Below are positions 36,664 through 47,689 of a stretch of 64,000 nucleotides of DNA, in pieces. This stretch comes from Crambe crambe (Eukaryota > Porifera > Demospongiae > Poecilosclerida > Crambeidae), in contig OZ004585.1 in assembly GCA_963924555.1 (NCBI GenBank), forward strand, positions 5,965,488 through 6,029,487, given 5' to 3'. The translations under genes and the position numbers were made by a program. Numbering within the stretch: the stretch's first letter is position 1; every line of letters begins with the position of its first letter. The notes under the pieces were generated by a model. The model searched no databases, was not told the DNA's origin, and was given only the letters and a program-made list of their open reading frames with translations.

Positions 36664-37837
36664 TCAAATTTGGGTATTAAGTGTGCAGCCATTGATCCTG
36701 GTGATTTCTTTCAGGTTCTTCTTCACCTCTGCCTTCTTGTTCTCTGCCTGAACTATGAGTGAAGATATTGAAGCCTCCCTATCAGTCGATCGTCCCTGAG
36801 GAATATAATATTAAAAATTAATGTACATGTACTCTAATCATTGAGATTTTTCTTGGCAAGGGAATGCATATATATACATTAGGTGTAGGGCATGAAGGAA
36901 TAACTACTTGTTATGAATATATAAATTGGGGTCACCAGAAAAACTTAACTTTTTCAAAAAAAGTACACAAAGACACACCCAGCTAATGTGAACTAGCTAT
37001 TGGCTGAAACTCTTAAATACATGCAAAGTTCACTACATTTTAGGTATGAGGGCATGAAGTAGAGTGTATAGAGTAGTCTCGCGAGCCAGCCTGAATATTC
37101 CATATACAGTCTGGTCAGGCTCGCCAGGATTTTGTGAACAAAGGAATGCAATTAATTTTAGTCGCGCGGTCAAGTCACATTAAAATCACATGACTAATTT
37201 GAATTTGGCGCATAGATATAGCTATATTATGGCAATGGAGGCGTCTGTTAGTCAAATAAAGTTGGCAAAATACAGTTACAAAAAGTGATTTGCCACTGCC
37301 AGTAGTAGGCATGCTAGCGAAGACATCACTTCGGCCACTTGCAAAAACTGGCTATGATGCGCCTTTGGTTTTCTAGACTACTCAAGCCTTTTGATTGCCT
37401 CGTCCATAGCTAGCTGCGCCTACCTCCTCTTCACTGTGGCTTCTCTTCTCTACTGCTTCGGTTCATTTTCACGCGCGAGCTAGAAAAAGTAGCAATACGT
37501 CATCATGTCACATGATTTATTGAACATCACATGACTACTTTGATCTGATTGGCTCCGCCGAGATTCTGGCGGAGTTCACAAAAACCTGGCCAGTCTGACC
37601 AGACGTATTTTTCTTCCTTTCCCCCTCCCCCTTTTCGCGCGTGAAAAATACGGCTGGCTTGCGAGACTATGTATAGAGTAGCAATGGGAGTTTACGGACA
37701 GTGGTAGTTTATGGACCCATGGTAAAATTATTACCATCGCAATTGAGCTTACAATAGAGCCTAGTGTCTACAATCAGAAACGAAATGCTGTATATATAGA
37801 AATCAATTACAACTGTAACAAGTCAAGTTCACTCACC
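36664..37837 (-). CDS. Candidate two-exon gene fragment, unknown
   Basis: A terminal exon at 36,795-36,664 (44 codons with TGA) reads GRSTDREASISSLI.. and NKKAEVKKNLKEITRIN, helical and charged. It joins in phase to an exon ending at 37,837 that reads RVDEKGRWIRFVYS before GTGAGT. No in-frame ATG was found upstream, so the 5' end is missing or wrong. The intron holds the 596-bp TIR element at 37,074. Function unknown. Confidence 0.35.
37074..37669. mobile_element. 596-bp TIR element, 9-bp target duplication
   Basis: Ends TAGTCTCGCGAGCCAGCC and GGCTGGCTTGCGAGACTA; further inverted matches include GTCTGGTCAG and CTGACCAGAC. TGTATAGAG is duplicated exactly on both sides (37,065-37,073; 37,670-37,678). 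A 9-base duplication is typical of Mutator-like elements. No coding capacity. Confidence 0.9.
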
Positions 37838-38059
37838 GAATAAACAAAACGAATCCAACGGCCTTTTTCATCGACTCTTTCGACTACACTACGAGCACAT
37901 CACTCGACTAATTCAATTGAGCTCTATAGATCATAGCAGACTACTCTATCAACTCAGGGATTTTAGATATTCACAAATTCATCTACCGGTAGACTCTATT
38001 TCAGATTCATCTGCATCCTCGACCTCCAAATATAGATCAACACTTCAAGCCTTGACTGG

Positions 38060-38510
38060 CTGATAAATAATATTATTATAGATCTGTCCCTGCATGCACA
38101 TAGAAGAATGAACTCTTGCATTTTGTGTATGTACATAAAACAATAATGAGAGGAAAAAAAGACCAGGAACAAGCAAGGGAAAATTTTTTTTCCATGAAAT
38201 GAAAAAATGTAGGGATGACCATTGTTCAAAAAAGTAAGGAAAAAAGGGTATAGGGATGAAGGATGGAAATGGGATCAATCTTTGTTCTGTATATCCAGCC
38301 AACAATCCCTACATATATGTCGGATAGCTTCAGATTATAGTGCAGTAATGTACGTATATGTAGGGATTGTTGGCTGGATATACAGAAAAAAGATTGATCC
38401 CATTTCCATCATTCATCCCTACCCTTATTTCCTTACTTTTTTTGAGCAATGGTCATCCCTACATTTCTTTCATTTCATGGAAATGTTTTTTCTCTTAGTT
38501 TATATTGGAT
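38060..38510. repeat. Large palindrome, 0.35 kb
   Basis: Arms of about 150 bases fold around 38,330: GGGATGACCATTGTTCAAAA / TTTGAGCAATGGTCATCCC, and CAGCCAACAATCCCTACATA on both strands. Parts of the outer arm recur near 39,950-40,110. Probably a foldback element. Confidence 0.85.
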
Positions 38511-39396
38511 GACATTTTTGGTCTAGTTTGTTTCTGTATTCTGTGAGTGAATATCAGTGACTTACTTGATCCAAGGAATACCTACTATATAATAAAACCC
38601 TTTTCAGTACTTTCATCTTTCATTTTCAAGAGTAATAGCCAAGTTTCATAATATTAAGTGCCACAGAAAGGAGTAGCATGAATTTCTATTATTTTTGGAG
38701 ATACCTATGAAAATTTCCCGCTCTATGAAGGTAATGCATTTTTTGTGGAAATGTAAGCATTGGAGGATATAGATCTGCGCAATGAGCATCACACCCTAAT
38801 ACAATCTAATCCAAGCTTATATATATTCTATATTAAAGGTAGCTTTCCAGCAATGGATTTGAAATGTAAGCATCACAAGTCCTTCAGTCATCACAATTTG
38901 CCTCAGAATAGTGATGACAGGGTGTTTTTTATGTACTGTAAACTGCTATGTCCTTTCTATTCGAAATCACAGCATTTCCCCCAGATCTATTATGACCTCA
39001 TCAAAATTGGTGATATTAAAGGAATGTTGTCTTAATGTCACTGACATGGATACACAGCTATCTATTAGATACAACTAGCTTAGAAGGAGTCTCAGAGGGT
39101 CTACAATCACAAAACTTTTCTGTTCTGCATTGTTTGTGAGCACGATAGTAGTGTACCAGTGGTCTTTCTTATTATGACCATTTTCTCCTTTATCATAGTG
39201 ATTCATTGTACTCTGTGTTATTGTTTTATTTCGATTTGCAGAAAAATTAAAACCGCCATCAATTTTCAAACTGAATGCTTGTATTTTACAGATATAGAAG
39301 TGTATGTTATTGATAGATATCACATGGGTGGGAGGAGTCCTAGTGTCCATCCTCTAGTTAAAACTTGTGTCATAATAGAACTCTGTGTCCCCCCAG

Positions 39397-39694
39397 CGGC
39401 CTAACCTGTCAGAGTTTGTTGACTGCTCTGGACACTGTGAAGAATGCAGAGGACAGTGTTGAGCTCGAGATCAATCATGATCATGGTATTTTGGAAAATG
39501 TACTTCAGATACCAAAAACCAAGGCGAAGGAGATGAGGTCGTCACATTTAACTGAAAAGGACTACAGAGAGAAACTTGTGGAATACTACATATCAATATA
39601 TCCATTGGCCAGTTGGAATTATGTGGCAGGGAATATTAACTACTATGGACAGTTTGGAGCATCTAAGAAAGTGAAGAAGAATATAAAAATATAA
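39397..39694 (+). CDS. Death-domain-like terminal exon
   Basis: After a CCCCCCAG acceptor an open frame of about 98 codons ends at TAA 39,692. It contains LENVLQIPKTKAKEM, DYREKLVEYYISIYP and ASWNYVAGNINYYG. This resembles the helical pattern (IP...; W..VA..L...GE) of Death-like domains that are common in sponge genes, but conservation is weak. A second frame (RPNLSEFVDC) is open over the first 60 bases, so one frame slip may exist. Upstream exons not identified; the frame at 38,760-39,035 could be one. Confidence 0.45.
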
Positions 39695-42038
39695 AGGTAT
39701 GCATGTGGTAGGTGATACCTACTAATTGAGGGGAGGATATCATTAATGTGAGAGGTCTACAGTGGAACCTTTGATAATTCTAAGTTGAAGACTAGCTACG
39801 GATTAAGAAAAGCCCACTCTCCACTGTAGCCTTCCCCCAAAGTGTCTGTTATTTTGAGGTTCAGAGTTCAGATCATCCACGGTTATAGCTACAGTGTATT
39901 CAATTATGTAGTGTGGTCAAAATCGGAGTATTTTTAGGGAAGGAATATGATTGACCCCACCCTTGTTTGCTTACTTTTTGAGCAATGGTCATCCCTTTAG
40001 CTACATTTTTTTTCATTTGCTCACTTCTTCCTGATCTTTTTTTCTCTCTATGTATGTATACATAATGCAGGAGTTCATTCTTCTATGTGTATGCAGGGAC
40101 AGATGAAAGAAGTTTCTTGAGCATGTATAGTTCTCCTGGCCAGCTCAATGGCATAGCAATAACTTAATTAGCACCCCAATGATATTTACAAGCTAGTCAA
40201 GATTTGAAGTATTCTGAGCATACGATGAATCTGAAATATCGGTAGATGGATCAGTGAATCAAAAACCCCCAAATTGAGCCGCATGCTAGCTATAATTTCA
40301 AATAATTAGATATCAATTACATATGCATATGCACATTATCAAAATAAAAATGACTTCCAAGTTATGTCAGGAACTCTAGCTAACAAAACACTATAGGTAG
40401 CGAGCAGATGCAGCTTTAAAATATTATTATAGTAAATAGGTTAACAAGAAGCAAATAGAACTACCAGAGAGAGCCCCTAGATCAGCTATCTATCTCACTA
40501 CATCAAATCAAGGGACCCGTCGATTATCGACCATACTTTACCTCTCGCACCATATCTCCCTCACCAATGGTCGTCAAAGTCTCAAACAACAACCATATGA
40601 AAGATCATTTCATCCTCTATAACGTCATATAAATCATTTTTCTCACAATTAGATAGAAATTTTGCTATGCTGAATCTACTACGTCAACTAAATCATCAAT
40701 AATCAACCACCAATACCTTTTTTCGACCACCCGTTGAGAATCATAATATCTATCATTGTCCATTCCGTTCTTTCTTTCAGTTTTGCTCCACTACATGTTA
40801 GGGCCCTTAAAAAGATTTTATGCTACAAAATACATCATCATAACAAATTTTATAAAAAATGAACGAAGCATTTCTATCATAAACTGCTTCACAATTTAAC
40901 AGTGGAATGGAACTGCTACTGAAGCTCTCCTTTTCGTTGGATTCAAGTGATATTTTTCGGACACAGTCTTCATTGGTCTGTGTTACATATTCCAGAATCC
41001 AGTCATAATCTATCCATACAGTCCTCACTAAACAAGCACCAAATTCGACGTTAGTCGATAGTTTTTGTACCTTTTAAGCGATCTTCTGGAGCCATGGCGA
41101 TGGATAACGTGAACTAGTAACTTACTTTCATACTGCAGTTGATAAATACGTGCTGTTCAAGTCCTGTTTTCTCTCTAGAGCTTGTAAGTCTTTCTTTCAA
41201 TGCAGCCATTTTCTTAGACTCCGTTTATGTTTTATTTACTACCGTAGACTTTCCATATACTGCAACGGTCATTTACGCTACACGTATGATCTGCACTTCT
41301 TCATCCAATACTTATTACTGTTGCTAGCTAGTCTAGCTTTTGTGATAAATTGATTTGATTTTTAAAAAAATGATCTGCTAAAGCACGTAAATACACAATA
41401 ATAGGTCAAGCTTCGCATTTGTACGTTCGGAGATACATGCTAAAGCACACTTTATCATAATAATAATTCCGCAGAAAACGGCATATAATTACGCAAAAAA
41501 CGGCAATAATCTCATGTAAAATAATGTCTACACACGCCATTTAGCGCGCTTTAGCGTGCAAATGCACGATAAAGTCAACATGGGGATCCATATACACAGA
41601 AAGTTCTAGACACACATCAAAAGTCCACACATTAGCACGACAAAGTTCACATGACACACAGAAGTAACACAAACATCCACAGTTCGTGATTACATGTCAG
41701 GGGTGTATCTTCCTGACAAGTTAGTAGAGTACTGTGCTCTGTAGTGTCTCCTTTTGCATCGACTCCTTCAAGGATCAAAGATCGTAGCTGGCAGAATTTG
41801 GAGTGGATTTATCCAGAGATATTTGCTGTAGGTTGAGTGGTTTGCAAGATTTGGTTGTCTAAGAAGAACAATAATAATAATAGAGACTTACATATTTCCT
41901 AAACGGTAAGTTAGCTCCCTGGTCCTTAAACTTATTCTGCACCTTATTGTAGTGTGCTTTAGTAAACAGGATAATCATTCACAGTAGCTTTAATTCGATC
42001 CAAGTGGGGGAACTGGAATTTCACTTTTGTATTAGCCT
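39695..42038. other. Repeat-rich spacer
   Basis: Apart from the repeat copy at 40,505-41,245, it holds fragments related to the 38.1-kb palindrome (39,930-40,120) and AT-rich sequence without supported genes. Confidence 0.45.
40505..41245 (-). pseudogene. Unknown repeat family with protein-like frames, copy 2
   Basis: Opposite-strand partner of 33,485-34,230. The frame at 41,028-40,807 includes CEAVYDRNASFIFYKICY and is intact here. A short first exon near 41,205 (MAALKERLTSSREKTG) runs to GTAAGT. Sequence nearer 40,550 aligns to the other copy but has stops. No flanking TIR was found for this copy. Confidence 0.45.
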
Positions 42039-42660
42039 GTGGCACAAGCTGCTAGCTAGACCAATTCCCTTGGATTTATGTTTAAGAACTTTATCAGAAT
42101 ATATAACATGAGGTACTCTAGATCTCGCGGATACCACGTGCCTTGCCCGACACCCTCTCACATTCTGCACTCACCTCTCTGAGTTGGTTATCCCATTCCT
42201 CCATCGCTCTCCGAGTTTCTGCCAGCTACCACTTCTGGTCATCCACCGTCTCGCATAGTTCCTCAGCCATGGCACCTCAGTCTGGTCTTTGCCGTCGTCT
42301 CTGGGCTGTCTCCTTAACTCGCTTTGTGTAGTAGGCTGCTAGTATCGTCTGTAGTCCCTTGAGCAGCTAGTAGAGCTCTAACCTCTCTGTTTGACATAGA
42401 GAATACTAGGCAGGGTCGCCAAATGTGGCACAATTAAGTTGCTAGCTAGGCCGATTCCCTTGGATTTATGTTAAGAACTTTATCAGAATATATAACACGA
42501 GGGACTATCATGACCTCTGACTCCTAAATGACAATGTCTCACAAGTCTATATATGCAGCATTTATGGATAGAGACAGTTACTGACTGCTCTCTCTTATAA
42601 GATACTAGCTAGTCGAGCAACCACAGATCTTAAGCAATTGGTTTTTAATATCTTGCTTAG
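42039..42660 (-). mobile_element. Internally deleted LTR retrotransposon
   Basis: Two direct copies of an LTR end start TGTGGCACAA on the plus strand (42,039 and 42,425), followed in both by GGATTTATGTT..AAGAACTTTATCAG. Between them, on the minus strand, TTTGGCGACCCTGCC directly after the LTR resembles a primer-binding site. It is followed by a gag-like coiled-coil stretch (AMEEWDNQLREVSAECERV) interrupted by stops. The 3' LTR keeps only about 77 bases, so one deletion removed most of the coding region and part of that LTR. The outer limit of the 5' LTR is uncertain. Confidence 0.7.
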
Positions 42661-42896
42661 CCTAATGGTAAAAAGAATCATTCATTCCCCCTCATGTTTG
42701 AGTCCTGCATCCCTTCTTTTTCCCATGCTTTGAAACTTTATTTTACACAATACTTTGAACCTCCGAATAAAGGACACTTGGAGGAAAAGACCTTTGTCCT
42801 TATCTCAGAGGTTGTCCTTATCTTAGAGGTTATACTTTGTACAAAAAATGGGTGTCTGATTCAAAGTAGTCATGAATGAGTGCTTTCCTTAAATTC

Positions 42897-42993
42897 AGTT
42901 CAATGTGCTAGGACTCAAATATGAAGAGCAGAAAACAAAGTAGTATCATTTTACAGTGACTTTAAAAATCGCCGCTTTCATCTGGTCATTTGT

Positions 42994-43024
<31 letters not shown>

Positions 43025-43510
43025 CAACTTATTTCAGATAATTCTTATACCAATCTACTCAGAAATGACCAGTGGTGGATCCAGGGGGGTTTGAAGGTTT
43101 CCCTTTGGGCTGTTATTCTAGCAGCGCATCACACTGTGCCTTCTGAGTATGCTGTAAGCAGACTAATTTCATCATCTTTATCGTCTATTATCTCTATCTC
43201 ATTCTAGCTATATCTATTAAAATTTAGCTGCCTCACAGCAGTCATCCTCAAAAGTGTGTGTGGTCAAGTGAAATGGGCGTGGCCCAACAAAAATTTCCGT
43301 GCGCTAACACACACAACCCATCAGCAACTATGAGGTAACTATTCCTACTTCACTCCCTTTAGCTATATCTCATCATGGGAGTGAAGTAGGAATAGTTGGC
43401 TCGTAGTTGGTGGATGGATAAAGGGTTACTTGACTGAAGTTCACTCTCTTGTTGCTGAACATTTTTGAACCGCACACAGCCATCCTACTTCTTTTTTTTA
43501 TTTAGAATAA
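42897..43510. repeat. Third copy of kinase-intron repeats
   Basis: 42,897-43,030 matches the core at 26,927-27,060, with a CAT repeat at 42,996-43,021. 43,066-43,095 has a hAT-type GTGGATCCAGGGGGG word. 43,325-43,510 matches 27,680-27,895, including the TTCCTACTTCACTCCC hairpin. The same repeats in the same order suggests a compound or copied block. Confidence 0.6.
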
Positions 43511-43858
43511 CCTTTATTCATATTCAGTATAAACTTTCCCTACATTATATTAGTGATAGCTGACAATAGATAGCGGTTGACCTATGTTTGATGAAAGTAA
43601 CTTTAAAGTGTAGGTAAGAACTATACTATTTGGAATGTGTAACCAGATTAGGAATCTAACATGTTGCCAGGGTAATGTTGCATTGAGTTTATCACACATT
43701 GCCTTGGATATTACAATACCTCAATATTACACCCTTAGATTTTCTATTTATGGTCATAATCAAAACCTTGTCTCTATGATGCTACAATAGCTACCTATAA
43801 TTGCTGTGCTGTTTATTCATGTCAGCTCATGTTGTTATTCTTATGTGTCCTTCCACAG

Positions 43859-45196
43859 ACCCTTCCCTCACCCCTGCTAATCTCACTGAGCTGTTGAAGG
43901 ATGTGAATGATTGGAATAAAATAGGTTATGGTCTCGACATCCCTGAAACACAGCGTGCTGATATCAGGACACAATACTCTAATGAGTCCCAACGTAAAAA
44001 GGCTTGCTGGGAATGGTACCTGAGCCACCGCCCTTCCCCTACATGGAAACGAATAGCGAATGAACTCTATCGGACCTGTGAGCATGAAGTGCTGGAAGAG
44101 TTGAAGAGTCAGTACTTCAAATGTAAGTCTCATGATCAGTGGTATTTTCAAAGGCAGATCCTGGAAATTAATGACTAGTTCCCAAAAGCAAAACTGTGTA
44201 AGACTATGCCCACTTTTATTCATTATACATATCCAATAATGCAAAGTTGATTAAAGTTTCCTTCTGCCTTGAAGAAAATTTCAGTCAATAGATACTTTTA
44301 TCACCAGTCTCACTAATAATGGAATACATGTGAAGCTGAGATGGTGTTTTGTGTCGGGATTCAGATTATAAGTTTGTTCCTCATAATGTGCTTTATGCTC
44401 TCTATCTTTGGTTGGTGAAAATATAAGCAACATACAAAGTAAGATCCAAGGGTACCTAGTGTTATTTAGTGTAGAATTATCAGCTACTTGCAGTCATCAT
44501 AATTATGATTGAGGCAACTGTCTTTAAACACAATACATATTGCTATTGCCATTATATCATTTATCATTGTACAGTTTATTCATAGTCCTACTACACCTTA
44601 CCAATTCTCCACATATGATCTATCATTGCCTTATAGCTATAGGGACCCATTCTATTAAACTTAAGATGACTGCAAGTAGCTGATAACTCTATACAAAATA
44701 ACACTAAGTGTTCAAATTTTATGGTACCTTACTCTGGTCAAGCGGAAAAAGTGGCTGCGACCTTGCACACCATACAAGTTGTCATTATTATGTTGCTTTT
44801 TATACTGGATATTCTATATGGACTTTTTCATTGTTTATTGCACTCAATGTGTCTCCATGTCATATGGCTGATCAACCCTTGCCATGGTCTGACATTTTGA
44901 AAGGAGTGTATTATAAGCCATCTGAACACAACTATTAAATCTGGGACAGTTGGAACCTATGCTAAATACCATATAGCTATCCCCTAGATCTCAGTATCTA
45001 ACAAGAGGCATACCTTTAGGACACTTTTTTTCATTTTATTTCTTAAAACTGTAATTAATTTTACCCTTTGTTCAGAGCTAAAAATCTGTAGTAAAATAAT
45101 TATGTTGACCACTGCTATAAATTATAGTAGTCTTTCCTGTATTCATTTCATTTAGATGGTCCCTCTCAACCCTCCTCCAAGCAACCTCCTTCTCTG
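43859..45196 (+). CDS. Death-domain-containing gene (partial)
   Basis: Exon 43,859-44,122 encodes about 88 residues: LTELLKDVNDWNKIGYGLDI, IPETQRADI, CWEWYLSH, TWKRIANELYRTCEH. This is the six-helix pattern of a Death domain, a homotypic interaction module of signalling adaptors. It joins in phase to 45,156-45,196 (GPSQPSSKQPPSL), which ends at GTAAGT, so the gene continues. The first exon and later exons were not found. Start codon unknown. Confidence 0.65.
44451..44731. repeat. Inverted repeat in Death-domain gene intron
   Basis: Arms GGTACCTAGTGTTATTTA and TAACACTAAGTG..GGTACC, both containing ATCAGCTACTTGCAGTCAT or its complement. About 280 bp, probably a MITE. Confidence 0.75.
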
Positions 45197-46130
45197 GTAA
45201 GTAAAATTATACTTACATAAAATTTGACCCTCTCTGAGAAAGCTGCTCTGCAGCTGCTAGATCATCAAGTTGACGTGTCATGCATGCAAAATGTAGTAAT
45301 TAACATTGAAATTGTTGCTCAGTATTACTTCCTTGTATGCTTAGAATCTCAGAATCTTCAGCATTATGGATCCTGGATTCTCCTGTACAGTACACCTCAC
45401 GCACAGGCGCTACTAATCAGGGACACTCATGCACATGTGCAGTGAAATTCCATTCCATGAAAGAGGGTCCCGGAACCATTCTGTTCCGTTCCATTCCGTA
45501 GAATAGTGAGGCCCACCTAGCTGCATGTAGCTAAGTTCATGTTTGGATCACTCTGTATCTAAATGTTGCTCACTTCTCTGCATAGATAGCAATAATATAG
45601 CTAGTTCGCAAAGTGTACTTTTCCATCCATCTTGCTATTTCCAATTTTACCATGAAGAGCAAAATAGCAAGATTGAAAATGGCAAGATTAGTAATGGTAA
45701 GATTAGCAAGATTGGAATGGTAGCTAGCTAAGATTGAAAATAACAAGATTGGAAATGGTAAGATTGAAAATGGCAAGCCTAGCCTTCTCTCAAAAATGAC
45801 ACTAATAGCCTATTGATTTGAGCCTGAGCTGAGTAGATTGCGATTGATCTACGTATAGCCATGTACCCATACCTTTGGCTCTCTACCGCAAACTTCTTTT
45901 TCACCTGAGGAACAGCTCATAGAAAACTCCCATTAGTATCTTAATATTCTAGATAAAAGGCTGAATAAGCAACATGAACATTATATCCGTTTACGCCTCT
46001 GTACTAACTAAAAAGTGATTGGGTGGGGTTTCGAATCAGAGTCAGAAAGATGGGACTATACAAGGTGCCAACTAAAGCCCAAAGAGACACCAAAAATAGC
46101 CAAGTGTAGCTATACGTAATACTTGGTTTT
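45197..46130. other. No gene seen; short imperfect tandem repeat
   Basis: 45,655-45,775 has repeated AAGATTGGAAATGGT-like units of about 15 bases. The rest is AT-rich with no supported exon. Confidence 0.5.
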
Positions 46131-46790
46131 GGCATGAATCTCAGCTCCATATACAAAACTTTCATGGCTGATTAGCTAGCTTTAATGCTTTATTTGAAGC
46201 CTTTCTACTTTAGACTTTAGTCTAAGCTTAAAACTTTGTCAGAGTTTAGTCTAGGATCATACATATAGTTTAGATTTGTATAGAAAAATATATTTTGTTC
46301 AAAAATGAACACTAAAAATTACTACATCAAAATTATTAATCTGGCAGACTGCCTGATTTTCCTAGAATGGGTCACAGTTTTGTTGCAGTTTCATGAGAAT
46401 GGTAGCTAGCTATGTGTAGATGATGTATGAAAGGAAAAAAAATTATGCTAAATAAAAAGGCCATGTAGTGTTAGCCTGTACTTTTACCTAGCTATAGCAG
46501 TTTCTGTGAACAAACATCAAAATTATGCTACCTTCAATAATAATCTCTACATCACTGCCTCCCACCAAGCTGCTTTAATTGTTCATGTCAGTGTAAAAGT
46601 TCTGCTTGGTTTAAGCAGTGATGTAGGGATTATTATTGAAGGCAGCATAATTTTGATGTTTGTTCACAGAAACTGCTATAGCTAGGTAACAGGCTAACAC
46701 TACATGGCCTTTTTATTTAGCTTTCCTTTCACTTGTTTATTTACTTTTCATATGACCTCATTTTTTATTTAGAGAGGCTAGCTAGGCCTC
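46130..46790. repeat. Dispersed repeat with nested foldback MITE
   Basis: 46,130-46,430 matches 50,985-51,255 (CTTTAGTCTAAGCT, ATCTGGCAGACTGCC, TGGGTCAC). At 46,431-46,733 a palindrome of about 300 bp interrupts it, with arms sharing TAAAAAGGCCATGTAGTGTT and TTTCTGTGAACAAACATCAA and their complements. The palindrome is absent from the second copy, which shows the insertion. Confidence 0.8.
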
Positions 46791-47689
46791 GTACCCAGGC
46801 TCTAAAATTATGCGGAGGCATAGCTAGCTGGTCGCATATCGCATGTGATCGTGACAGATGTGCGCTTGCACGTGACAAATGACGTCATTAATTTCAAAAT
46901 GGCGTGATCATTTTGGAGAAAATCTGTGTGAATAACGATGATAAAAGCACATTCTGTGATTATAACTGCACAAGTTGATATGAATTTGATTGTCGTATGT
47001 GAAAGGATCATGGAGTTACAGCCGTCAAAGAAGATGAATCTGATGATGAACAAATCATAAAAATTTTAGATTTAGACAGTCGTTACGCAACCAAACCGGA
47101 AGTCAATTGAGCCCCATTGAAATTTAATTTTACCGGAAATGTCAATTCTTGCCGTAGGTGCACGGTGAATCAAAACAGCACCTCTAGAAAACGTTTTCTT
47201 ATTCCGTTACCTGTGCATTCTTGGACTTGAAATTTGTTAGCGAGGACACACAACCTTCCTAGTACACTATTAACGCACTTAATCGCTTACAACTGCCAAA
47301 ATCCACTTGCACGGGCACCAAACACGCAACATACCTGTTTTGAAAGGATGTACTAACTAGCGTGGTATAATATTTTCCGACACAGATCTAAAGCTTTACT
47401 TTCTCCAACACTATTCAGACATCCTTAGCTTACAATCATCAAAGTATGGACTTGTGCACGATCGGCAGCAGTGTACTTAGCGCGTGCAAAGTCCAGCTGC
47501 ATTCACTGTGTGTATGTAGGTTGATAAGTAGGTAAACAATCCTATTACTTAGTATTTCAACTGCTGCTGAGTGTATTCTGAGGGAGAGAAGGAACAAACG
47601 AATATACATGGTAATATTTTATCATTAAAAAAGGTTATCAGTGTACTAATACATATAGCTATATGCAATGACAGAGCAGACCACCAGCC

